Of a DNA stretch of 64,000 nt, positions 43,912 through 52,195 are shown piece by piece (position 1 is the first letter of the stretch; every line of letters starts with the position of its first letter). Source of the DNA: Cupriavidus sp. P-10 (lineage in GTDB: Bacteria; Pseudomonadota; Gammaproteobacteria; Burkholderiales; Burkholderiaceae); assembly GCF_003402535.2 (NCBI RefSeq), contig NZ_AP025171.1:868001-932000 (forward strand), given 5' to 3'. Below the pieces are notes generated by a model, which worked only from the letters and a program-made list of their open reading frames with translations, was not told the origin of the DNA and searched no databases. The translations under genes and the position numbers were made by a program.

Positions 43912-45369
43912 ATGCAACTCAAGGACTCCGGCCTGCTGCGTGCGCAGGCCTATATCGCCGGCAGCTGGCAAGATGCGGACAGCGGCGCCACCTTCACTGT
44001 CACCGATCCCGCCAGCGGCGCCCTGATCGGCACCGTGCCCGGCATGGGCGCGGCCGAAACGCGCCGCGCCATCGACGCCGCGCAGGCGGCACAGGCTGGC
44101 TGGCGCCGCAAGACCGCGCGCGAGCGCGCCGCGGTGCTGCGCGCCTGGTACGAACTGATGCTGGCCAATGCCGACGACCTCGCGCTGCTGATGACCACCG
44201 AGCAAGGCAAGCCGCTGGCGGAAGCGAAGGGCGAAGTCGTCTATGCCGCTTCCTTCCTCGAATGGTTCGCCGAGGAGGCCAAGCGTGTCAGCGGCGACGT
44301 GCTGGCCACGCCCGCCAACGACAAGCGCCTGGTCGTGGTCAAGGAGCCGGTCGGCGTATGCGCGGCAATCACGCCGTGGAACTTCCCGCTCGCCATGATC
44401 ACGCGCAAGGCCGGCCCGGCCCTGGCCGCGGGCTGCGCCATGGTGCTCAAGCCGGCTGAAGACACGCCGCTGTCGGCGCTGGCGCTGGCCGTGCTGGCCG
44501 AGCGTGCCGGGCTGCCGGCGGGCCTGTTCAGCGTGATCACCGGCGACGCCATCGCCATCGGCGGCGAACTCACGGCTAACCCCGTGGTGCGCAAGCTCAG
44601 CTTCACCGGCTCGACCGAGGTGGGCCGCATCCTGATGCGGCAATCCGCCGACACCATCAAGAAGCTTTCGCTGGAGCTTGGCGGCAACGCGCCCTTCATC
44701 GTGTTCGACGACGCCGACCTCGATGCCGCGGTGGAGGGGGCCATTGCCTCCAAGTACCGCAACGCCGGCCAGACCTGCGTCTGCGCCAACCGGCTCTATG
44801 TTCACGACAAGGTCTATGACGCATTCGCCGAAAAGCTGGTGGCAGCGGTGGCAAAGCTGAAGGTCGGTTACGGCGTCGAGCCGGGCGTGCTGCAGGGCCC
44901 GCTGATCAACGAGGATGCGGTGGCCAAGGTCGAGTCGCATATCACCGACGCGCTTGGCAAGGGCGCGCGCCTGCTCGCCGGCGGCAAGCGCCATGCGCTG
45001 GGCGGCACTTTCTTCGAACCGACCGTCCTGGCCGACGTTACCCCTGCCATGCGCGTGGCCCGGGAAGAAACCTTCGGCCCGCTCGCGCCGCTGTTCCGCT
45101 TCTCCACCGACGAGGAAGCGATCGCGATGGCCAACGATACCGAGTTCGGACTGGCCTCCTATTTCTTCAGCCGCGATATCGGCCGCGTCTGGCGCGTCGC
45201 CGAGGCGCTGGAATACGGCATGGTCGGCATCAACACCGGCCTGATCTCCAACGAGGTGGCGCCGTTCGGCGGCGTCAAGCAGTCGGGGCTGGGCCGCGAG
45301 GGCTCGAAGTACGGCCTCGACGAATACCTGGAGGTCAAGTACCTGTGCATGGGCGGGGTGGACCGGTGA
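43912..45369 (+). CDS. gabD: Succinate-semialdehyde dehydrogenase
   Basis: The 485-residue aldehyde dehydrogenase oxidises succinic semialdehyde (or glutaric semialdehyde) to succinate. Landmarks are the NAD(P) site ITPWNFPLAMITRKAGPALAAGC, FTGSTEVGR, the general base Glu in LELGGNAPFIVFDDAD (about 255) and the nucleophile Cys in NAGQTCVCANR (about 289). CVCANR is typical of GabD. It follows gabT by 35 bp, completing GABA to succinate. Confidence 0.93.
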   Translation: MQLKDSGLLRAQAYIAGSWQDADSGATFTVTDPASGALIGTVPGMGAAETRRAIDAAQAAQAGWRRKTARERAAVLRAWYELMLANADDLALLMTTEQGKPLAEAKGEVVYAASFLEWFAEEAKRVSGDVLATPANDKRLVVVKEPVGVCAAITPWNFPLAMITRKAGPALAAGCAMVLKPAEDTPLSALALAVLAERAGLPAGLFSVITGDAIAIGGELTANPVVRKLSFTGSTEVGRILMRQSADTIKKLSLELGGNAPFIVFDDADLDAAVEGAIASKYRNAGQTCVCANRLYVHDKVYDAFAEKLVAAVAKLKVGYGVEPGVLQGPLINEDAVAKVESHITDALGKGARLLAGGKRHALGGTFFEPTVLADVTPAMRVAREETFGPLAPLFRFSTDEEAIAMANDTEFGLASYFFSRDIGRVWRVAEALEYGMVGINTGLISNEVAPFGGVKQSGLGREGSKYGLDEYLEVKYLCMGGVDR

Positions 45370-45698
45370 GCGCGCCGCAAGACCGGCCCAGGGCAGTCGG
45401 CACGGTGCAGGTCGACAACGAGCGCGTGGTCGTGACCGAGTGGCGCTTCGCGCCCGGCGCCGAGACCGGCCAGCATCGCCATGGCTACGACTATGTGGTG
45501 GTGCCGATGACCACTGGCGCGCTGCGCCTGCAGACGCCGGCCGGCGAGGTCACCAGCCAGCTGATCGCCGGCCAGGCCTACCACCGTCCGGCCGGCGTCG
45601 AGCACAACGTCATCAACGCCCACGAAGGCGAATGCGTGTTCGTGGAGATCGAGATCAAGCCGGCGGCCGGTGCCGCGGGCGGAGGAAGTTGCCAATGA
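45366..45698 (+). CDS. Small cupin-domain protein
   Basis: The 110-residue single-cupin protein has a beta-barrel with metal-binding residues in GAETGQHRHGYDYVVVP (two His) and RPAGVEHNVINAHEGECVFVEIEI (His). The GTG start at 45366 overlaps the gabD stop, and its own stop overlaps the next ATG. It may bind a small metabolite or act as an isomerase in the pathway. Confidence 0.8.
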   Translation: MSAPQDRPRAVGTVQVDNERVVVTEWRFAPGAETGQHRHGYDYVVVPMTTGALRLQTPAGEVTSQLIAGQAYHRPAGVEHNVINAHEGECVFVEIEIKPAAGAAGGGSCQ

Positions 45699-47407
45699 GC
45701 CAAGCCCATCACAACCTGCGCGAGCGCAATGGCGGCCAGATCCTTGTCGAGCAGCTGCGCATCCAGGGCGTGCGGCGCGTATTCCTGGTGCCGGGCGAAA
45801 GCTACCTGCCATGCATCGATGCGCTGTACGACCACCAGGACGCGATCACGCCGATCGTCTGCCGCCAGGAAAGCGGCGCCGGCTACATGGCCGAAGCCCA
45901 CGGCAAGCTTACCGGCGAGCCCGGCGTTTGCTTCGTCACGCGCGGCCCCGGCGCAACCAACGCCAGCATTGCCGTGCATACCGCGTTCCAGGACTCCACG
46001 CCGATGATCCTGTTCGTGGGGCAGGTGGGCAACGATTTCTACGAGCGTGAAGCCTTCCAGGAAATCGACTACCGCCGCATGTTCGGCCAGATGGCCAAGT
46101 GGGTCGCGCAGATCGACCGCACCGACCGCATCCCCGAGTTCATCGCGCGCGCCTTCGCGGTGGCGACGAGTGGCCGGCCCGGGCCGGTGGTGCTGGCGTT
46201 GCCCGAGGACACGCTGTGGGGCAAGGCCACCGTGGCCGATATGCCGCGCTACGTGCGCAGCCACGCGGCCCCGGCGCCGCACGCGCTGGCGTCCCTGGCC
46301 GCGATGCTGGAACAGGCCGAGCGTCCCTTCCTGATGATCGGCGGCTCCGGCTGGACCCCCGAGGCGATGCGGCAGATGGAAGGCTTCGCCGAACGCTTCG
46401 GCCTGCCGGTGGGGTTGGCGTGGCGCCGGCTGGAATGCTTCGACAACCACCATTCCAACTATGCCGGCCATGTCGGCTGGGGCATGGGCGAGGCACTGCG
46501 CGCGCGCATCCGCGAGTCGGACCTGCTGATCGCCGTCGGCACCCGCATGGGCGAGGCCACCACCGAGGGTTATACGGTGGTGGAAAGCCCGCTGCCGCGC
46601 CAGCGGCTGGTGCATGTGTATCCCGATCCGGAGGAGCTGGGCCGCGTGTTCCGCGCGGAGGTGCCTATCGTTGCCGACGTCGTCTCGTTCGCGGCCGCGG
46701 TGGACGGCCTGCGTCCGGCGCGAGAACACAATCGCGCCGCATTGGTGGAGCGCGCGCGGCACGACTACCTCGACAGCCAGAAGGCGCTGCCCGCGCCAGG
46801 CCCGCTGAACCTGAATCAGGCCGCCTGCCTTGTGCGCGAGCGCCTGCCCGACGATGCCTGCATCACCGTCGGTGCCGGCAACTACGCGGTCTTTCCGCAC
46901 ACCTATTACCGCTACAAGGGCGTCGGCACCAGCCTGGCGCCCACCGTGGGCTCGATGGGCTACGGGCTGCCGGCGGCCATCTCGGCCAAGCTGGAGCGTC
47001 CGGAACGCACCGTGGTCTGCTATGCGGGCGACGGCTGCTTCCAGATGAACCTGCAGGAGCTGGGCGTGGCCATGCAGTACCGCCTCGGCATCGTGGTGCT
47101 GGTGTTCAACAACGGCATCTGGGGCACGATCCGCGCCCACCAGGAACGCGAGTTCCCCGGGCGGACCATCGCGCTGGGCTTCGAGAACCCCGAGTTCGCC
47201 GAACTGGCGCGCGCCTACCGCGGCTACGGCGAAGTGGTCGCCAGCGACGCCGAATTCGGTCCCGCGCTGGACCGCGCGCTCGACTTTGCCAGCACGCACA
47301 GCATGCCGGCGCTGCTGGAGCTGCGCTACGACCCCGACGGCATCGCGCCGGGCATGACCCTGTCCGGCATCCGCGCGGCGGCGCTGGCGCGCCAGGCGGC
47401 AGGCTGA
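45695..47407 (+). CDS. Thiamine-diphosphate-dependent enzyme (acetolactate synthase-like)
   Basis: The 570-residue enzyme has the three-domain ThDP arrangement. The activating Glu is in CRQESGAGYMAEAHGKLTG (about 59), followed by a central Rossmann-type domain and a C-terminal PP domain with the ThDP motif GDGCFQMNLQELGVAMQYRLGIVVLVFNN. It fits acetolactate synthase, glyoxylate carboligase or benzoylformate decarboxylase relatives, but no ilvN-like small subunit is present. Decarboxylation or carboligation of a 2-oxoacid made by the transaminases is the likely role. GGAGGA precedes the ATG at 45695. Confidence 0.82.
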   Translation: MSQAHHNLRERNGGQILVEQLRIQGVRRVFLVPGESYLPCIDALYDHQDAITPIVCRQESGAGYMAEAHGKLTGEPGVCFVTRGPGATNASIAVHTAFQDSTPMILFVGQVGNDFYEREAFQEIDYRRMFGQMAKWVAQIDRTDRIPEFIARAFAVATSGRPGPVVLALPEDTLWGKATVADMPRYVRSHAAPAPHALASLAAMLEQAERPFLMIGGSGWTPEAMRQMEGFAERFGLPVGLAWRRLECFDNHHSNYAGHVGWGMGEALRARIRESDLLIAVGTRMGEATTEGYTVVESPLPRQRLVHVYPDPEELGRVFRAEVPIVADVVSFAAAVDGLRPAREHNRAALVERARHDYLDSQKALPAPGPLNLNQAACLVRERLPDDACITVGAGNYAVFPHTYYRYKGVGTSLAPTVGSMGYGLPAAISAKLERPERTVVCYAGDGCFQMNLQELGVAMQYRLGIVVLVFNNGIWGTIRAHQEREFPGRTIALGFENPEFAELARAYRGYGEVVASDAEFGPALDRALDFASTHSMPALLELRYDPDGIAPGMTLSGIRAAALARQAAG

Positions 47408-47439
47408 GCCGGCGCTTCTCTTCACAACCACTCAACACC

Positions 47440-48513
47440 ATGCGTGCCTTCTTCTCGGATGATCAGTTGCTGCACGAGCCTCGCCAGTTCATGCGCGCGG
47501 GGCGGCTGTGCGCGCCGACCGACGTGCCGGCCCGCGCGGCGGCACTGCAGCGCGCGCTGGCCGCGCGCGGCATCGAACTGGCGGCGCCGCCCGATTGCGG
47601 GCGCGCGCCGCTGGAGGCGGTGCACAGTCCGGCCTATCTCGACTTCCTCGCCAGCGCCTACGCGCGCTGGCAGGAACTGGCGCGCCCCGGCTTCGAGCCC
47701 GGCATCGAAGTCCTGCCCAATCTTTCGCCGTATCACAACGGCAAGGTCGGCGAGCCGCGCCGGCCTGCGTGCCCGACCGAATCGGTGATCGCGCAGGCGG
47801 GCTACTACCTGGGCGACCTCAGCTGCCCGCTCGGCCCGGACAGCTGGCGCGCGATCCTGCGCGGCGCGCACAGCGCGGTGGCGGCGGCACGCCATGTGTG
47901 CGAGCGGCAGGACGGCGCCGGCATGGCCTACGCGCTGTGCCGTCCGTCCGGCCACCACGCCCATAGCGATCGCGCGGCCGGCTTCTGTTACGTCAACAAC
48001 TCCGCCATCGCGGCGCAGACGCTGCTGGCCCGCTTCGGCAAGGTGGCGGTGCTCGACGTCGACGCGCACCACGGTGACGGCACGCAGCAGATCTTCTATC
48101 ACCGCTCCGATGTGATGACGATTTCGCTGCATGCCGATCCGGCCGACTACTACCCGTTCTACACCGGCTATGCGAACGAGCGCGGCTATGGCGCGGGCTA
48201 TGGCTACAACCTCAACTTCCCGCTGCCGCACGGCAGCGGCGACGCCGAATTCCTGTCGGCGCTGGACGGTGCGCTGGACGCGCTGCGCGACTATCGCCCG
48301 CAGGCGGTAGTGCTGGCGCTGGGCTTCGATACCTACGAGAACGATCCCATCAGCGTCCTGAAGGTCAGCATGGACGGCTACCGCGGCATCGGCGAGCGCA
48401 TCCATGCGCTGGGCCTGCCGACGGTGGTGGTGCAGGAGGGCGGCTACGAGGTCGAGGCCATCGGGCGCGGGCTGGATGCATTCCTGGCAGGTTTCGCACC
48501 CGCGATCGCATAA
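47440..48513 (+). CDS. Histone-deacetylase-family acetylpolyamine amidohydrolase
   Basis: The 357-residue zinc hydrolase has the class II HDAC/APAH motifs: RPSGHHAHSDRAAGFCYVNNSAIAA (His pair about 172-173), VLDVDAHHGDGTQQIFY (Asp and His ligands near 208-210) and LGFDTYENDPI (Asp ligand). Bacterial members deacetylate acetylputrescine, acetylcadaverine or acetylspermidine. The neighbourhood of GABA-pathway enzymes supports a polyamine role. The ATG is at 47440; no strong Shine-Dalgarno sequence is seen. Confidence 0.87.
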   Translation: MRAFFSDDQLLHEPRQFMRAGRLCAPTDVPARAAALQRALAARGIELAAPPDCGRAPLEAVHSPAYLDFLASAYARWQELARPGFEPGIEVLPNLSPYHNGKVGEPRRPACPTESVIAQAGYYLGDLSCPLGPDSWRAILRGAHSAVAAARHVCERQDGAGMAYALCRPSGHHAHSDRAAGFCYVNNSAIAAQTLLARFGKVAVLDVDAHHGDGTQQIFYHRSDVMTISLHADPADYYPFYTGYANERGYGAGYGYNLNFPLPHGSGDAEFLSALDGALDALRDYRPQAVVLALGFDTYENDPISVLKVSMDGYRGIGERIHALGLPTVVVQEGGYEVEAIGRGLDAFLAGFAPAIA

Positions 48514-48552
48514 GAAATGAATGGCGCAATCACCAATACTGGGAGAACTGCA

Positions 48553-49800
48553 ATGACTAGCAAGATCGCCATCAACGGCCAGCGCCTGTGGCAATCGCTG
48601 ATGGACCTGGCACGGATCGGCGCCACGCCGAAGGGCGGCAACGCGCGGCTGGCCCTGACCGCACTCGACGGTCAGGGCCGCGACCTGGTATGCGGCTGGA
48701 TGCGCGACGCCGGCCTGACCGTGACGGTGGACCGCGTCGGCAATATCTTCGGGCGCCGCGCCGGGCGCAACGACGCGCTGCCGCCGGTGATGACCGGCAG
48801 CCATATCGATACCCAGCCGACCGGCGGCAAGTTCGACGGCTGCTTCGGCGTGCTGGCCGGGCTGGAAGTCATGCGCACGCTCAACGACCATGGCGTGACC
48901 ACCGAAGCGCCGCTCGAACTGGCGATCTGGACCAATGAGGAGGGCACGCGCTTCGTGCCGGTGATGATGGGCTCGGGCGTGTTCGCGGGCATCTTCCCGC
49001 TGCAGACCGCGCTGGACGCCACCGATACCGAAGGCAAGCGCGTGGCGGACGAACTGCAGGCCATCGGCTATGCCGGCACCGACGAAGTGGGCGGGCGGCC
49101 GGTGGGCGCATATTTCGAGGCGCATATCGAGCAGGGCCCGGTGCTGGAAGCGGCGGACAACGTGATCGGCGTGGTCACCGGTTCGCTGGGGCTGCGCTGG
49201 TACGACGTCACCGTGACCGGTATGGAAGCGCACGCCGGCCCGACGCCGATGCCGCTGCGCCGTGACGCGCTCTATGGTGCCACACACGTGATGCAGGAAG
49301 TGGTGCGCATCGCCCATGACTTCGCGCCGCACGGCCGCGGCACCGTGGGCGTGGTCAATCTCCACCCCGGCTCGCGCAACGTGATTCCCGGCGCGGTCAG
49401 ATTCACGGTCGACCTGCGCCACGAAGACGCCGGCAAGCTGGCCGAGATGGACGCCCGCTTCCGCGCCGCATGCGAGGCGCTGGCGCAGGGCCAGACCACC
49501 GGTGCCGCGTTCGACGTGAAGATCGACGACGTGCAGTACTTCCCGCCGACCCCGTTCGCGCCGGAACTGGTCGACCATGTGCGCCGCGAGGCCGTGGCGC
49601 GCGGCTACAGCCAGCAGAACATCGTCACCGGCGCGGGCCATGATGCCGTCTACATGGCCAGCGTGACCCCGACCGCGATGATCTTCGTGCCCTGCAAGGA
49701 CGGCATCAGCCATAACGAAGTGGAAGACGCCCGCCCCGAGCACCTGGAAGCCGGCGCCAACGTGCTGCTCGGTGCAATGGTCGCGCAGGCGGGCGCATGA
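48553..49800 (+). CDS. M20 family amidase/carbamoylase (hydantoinase/ureidopropionase type)
   Basis: The 415-residue enzyme has the metal motifs of the AmaB/allantoate amidohydrolase group: GSHIDTQPTGGKFDGCFGVLAGLEV, WTNEEGTRFVPVMMGS, EAHIEQGPVLE, GMEAHAGPTPMPLRRDA, DLRHED and GAGHDAVYMA. Such enzymes hydrolyse N-carbamoyl or N-acyl amino acids, ureido compounds, or allantoate. The natural substrate here may be an N-carbamoyl or N-formyl amine. GGGAGA precedes the ATG. Confidence 0.88.
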   Translation: MTSKIAINGQRLWQSLMDLARIGATPKGGNARLALTALDGQGRDLVCGWMRDAGLTVTVDRVGNIFGRRAGRNDALPPVMTGSHIDTQPTGGKFDGCFGVLAGLEVMRTLNDHGVTTEAPLELAIWTNEEGTRFVPVMMGSGVFAGIFPLQTALDATDTEGKRVADELQAIGYAGTDEVGGRPVGAYFEAHIEQGPVLEAADNVIGVVTGSLGLRWYDVTVTGMEAHAGPTPMPLRRDALYGATHVMQEVVRIAHDFAPHGRGTVGVVNLHPGSRNVIPGAVRFTVDLRHEDAGKLAEMDARFRAACEALAQGQTTGAAFDVKIDDVQYFPPTPFAPELVDHVRREAVARGYSQQNIVTGAGHDAVYMASVTPTAMIFVPCKDGISHNEVEDARPEHLEAGANVLLGAMVAQAGA

Positions 49801-50699
49801 CCGCCGCGGCGCCGGGCAGGTCCGACTGGTGGCGTGGCGGGCTGCTGTTCCTGTGCGTGGTGACGTTGTTCGCCACGGTGGATGCCACCGCCAAGCACCT
49901 GGTCGGCCGCTATCCCGCGCCGTTCCTCAATGCGGTGCGATACGGCGCCACGCTGGCAGTGGCGGTGGCCATGCTCGCCGGATCTGGCCAACTGCGCTTC
50001 TGGCGCACCCCGCACCGCGGCCTCTTGGTGCTGCGCGGTCTGATGCTGGCGGTGGTCGGCACCTGCTTCATGACCGCGCTGCTGTGGATGCCGCTGGCCG
50101 AAGCCACCGCCATCTATTTCATGGCGCCGCTGATGGTGGTGGGCCTGTCGCCGTGGATGCTGGGCGAGAAGGTCGGCCTGCGCCAGTGGCTGGCGGTAGG
50201 CGCGGGCTTCTGCGGGATGCTGCTGATCGTACGCCCCGGCGGCGCGGTGTCGTGGCTTGGCACCGTGCTGATGCTGGCCGCCACGCTGGCCTACGCCATG
50301 CTGCAACTGCTGACGCGGCGCATGGCGGGGCAGGTTGATGCGCGCGTGCAATACGGCTTTGCCGCGCTGATCTGCATGGTTGCCACCGGCGTGCCGGCGC
50401 CGTTCTTCCCGCCGCCGGTGTGGCCTGACCTGGCCGACTGGATGGCGATCCTGGCGATGGGGCTGATGAGCGCGGCGGCGCAGGTGCTGCTGATCCTGGC
50501 CCTGCAGCGCGCCCCGGCATCGCGCCTGGCGCCGCTGAACTATTTCCACCTGCTGCTGGCGCTGGTCTACAGCGCGCTGTGGTTCGGCCGCTGGCCCGAC
50601 GCGCTGGCGCTGGCCGGCATCGCCCTGATCGTGGTCGCGGGCCTGACGCAGACGCTGCCGTCGCCCGCGGCCCTGTCAACCAAACGAGGAACCCCATGA
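49797..50699 (+). CDS. EamA-domain (DMT superfamily) transporter
   Basis: The 300-residue transporter has ten helices in two EamA halves. Examples are LRGLMLAVVGTCFMTALLWMPLAEATAIYFMAPLMVVGLS in the first half and LNYFHLLLALVYSALWFGRWPDALALAGIALIVVAG in the second. It overlaps both neighbouring genes by 4 bp (ATGA), so it is made with the pathway. It may export or import amino acids or amines. Confidence 0.9.
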   Translation: MTAAAPGRSDWWRGGLLFLCVVTLFATVDATAKHLVGRYPAPFLNAVRYGATLAVAVAMLAGSGQLRFWRTPHRGLLVLRGLMLAVVGTCFMTALLWMPLAEATAIYFMAPLMVVGLSPWMLGEKVGLRQWLAVGAGFCGMLLIVRPGGAVSWLGTVLMLAATLAYAMLQLLTRRMAGQVDARVQYGFAALICMVATGVPAPFFPPPVWPDLADWMAILAMGLMSAAAQVLLILALQRAPASRLAPLNYFHLLLALVYSALWFGRWPDALALAGIALIVVAGLTQTLPSPAALSTKRGTP

Positions 50700-52195
50700 G
50701 CGAAACTCGCGACCAGTCTTACTGGCAGACCCGGGCAGCGGCACTGCGCCCGCAAAGCCGCGGCTACATCGGTGGCGAATGGACCGACGCAGCCAATGGC
50801 GCTACCTTCGACACCATCAACCCCGCCACCGGTGCCGTGCTGGCCAAGGTCGCGGCATGCGGCGCGGCCGACGTCGACCGCGCCGTCGCGGCGGCACGCC
50901 AGGCCTTCGAGCAAGGCGTCTGGTCCGGGCTGGCACCGCGCGATCGCAAGGCCGTGCTGCTGCGCCTGGCCGCGCTGATCGAAACGCACCACGAGGAACT
51001 GGCCCTGCTGGAAACGCTGGACATGGGCAAGCCCATCGGCGACACGCTGGCCTACGACATTCCGGAAGCGGCGCGCACCTTCGCGTGGTACGCCGAAGCC
51101 ATCGACAAGCTCTACGACGAGATCGCGCCCACCGGCGGCAACGTGCTCGCCACCATCACGCGCGAGCCGCTTGGCGTAGTCGCGGCCGTGGTGCCGTGGA
51201 ACTATCCGCTGCTGATGGGCAGCTGGAAGGTCGCACCGGCGCTGGCCGCCGGCAACAGCGTCATCCTCAAGCCGGCCGAACAGTCGCCATTGACCGCTCT
51301 GCGGCTGGCCGAACTGGCTGCTGAAGCCGGCATTCCGCCCGGGGTCTTCAACGTGGTGCCGGGACTGGGCGCGCAGGCAGGGCAGGCACTCGGGCTGCAT
51401 CCCGACGTGGATGGCATCGCCTTCACCGGCTCCACGGCCACCGGCAAGCGCTTCATGGAATATTCCGGCCAGTCCAACCTGAAGCGTGTCTGGCTCGAAT
51501 GCGGCGGCAAGTCGCCGCATATCGTCTTCGACGACTGTCCCGACCTCGACCGCGCCGCGCAGGCGGCTGCCATCGGCATCTTCAACAACCAGGGTGAGAT
51601 CTGCATCGCCGGTTCGCGCCTTTATGTCCAACGCGCCATCTACGACGCCTTCATGGAGAAGCTGGAGGCCCATGCCAGAGCGATGCAGCCCGGCGATCCA
51701 CTCGACCCCGCTTCCGCCATGGGCGCCATCGTCGACGCGCGCCAGCTCGATCGCGTGATGTCCTATGTGGACGGCGGCCAACGCGAAGGCGCGCGGTTGC
51801 GCCTGGGCGGCGAACGCGTCCGCACGGACACCGGCGGCTACTTCCTGCAGCCCACCATCTTTGAATGCCCGAGCCAGTCGCTCAGCATCGTGCGCGAAGA
51901 GATCTTCGGCCCGGTGCTGGCCGTGACTTTGTTCGACACGGAGGACGAAGTCGTGCGCATGGCCAACGATTCGCCCTATGGGCTGGGCTCAGGACTGTGG
52001 ACCGCCAATCTGTCGCGCGCGCACCGTGTCTCGCGTCGGCTGCGGGCCGGGCTGGTGTGGGTCAACTGCTATATGGATGGAGATATCACGGTGCCTTTCG
52101 GCGGGGTCAAGCAGTCGGGATCGGGGCGGGACAAGTCGCTGCATGCGCTGGACAAGTACACCGATTTGAAGACTACGTGGATCAATCTGGGGTAG
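50696..52195 (+). CDS. Aldehyde dehydrogenase, gamma-glutamyl-aminobutyraldehyde dehydrogenase (PuuC)-like
   Basis: The 499-residue enzyme has the ALDH landmarks VVPWNYPLLMGSWKVAPALAAGN, FTGSTATGKR, the base Glu in WLECGGKSPHIVFDDC (about 268) and the nucleophile Cys in NNQGEICIAGSRLYVQ (about 303). The NQGEICIAGSR segment is that of PuuC/AldH enzymes acting on aminoaldehydes derived from putrescine. It would convert aminobutyraldehyde or its gamma-glutamyl form to the acid for GABA formation. Last gene of the cluster. Its end overlaps the convergent nuclease gene by 14 bp. Confidence 0.9.
   Translation: MSETRDQSYWQTRAAALRPQSRGYIGGEWTDAANGATFDTINPATGAVLAKVAACGAADVDRAVAAARQAFEQGVWSGLAPRDRKAVLLRLAALIETHHEELALLETLDMGKPIGDTLAYDIPEAARTFAWYAEAIDKLYDEIAPTGGNVLATITREPLGVVAAVVPWNYPLLMGSWKVAPALAAGNSVILKPAEQSPLTALRLAELAAEAGIPPGVFNVVPGLGAQAGQALGLHPDVDGIAFTGSTATGKRFMEYSGQSNLKRVWLECGGKSPHIVFDDCPDLDRAAQAAAIGIFNNQGEICIAGSRLYVQRAIYDAFMEKLEAHARAMQPGDPLDPASAMGAIVDARQLDRVMSYVDGGQREGARLRLGGERVRTDTGGYFLQPTIFECPSQSLSIVREEIFGPVLAVTLFDTEDEVVRMANDSPYGLGSGLWTANLSRAHRVSRRLRAGLVWVNCYMDGDITVPFGGVKQSGSGRDKSLHALDKYTDLKTTWINLG

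Noticed and set aside
46099..47439. Long 5' extension in the frame of the acetylpolyamine deacetylase gene
   Set aside because: It lies inside the ThDP enzyme gene in another frame and has no conserved sequence; the family start is at 47440.
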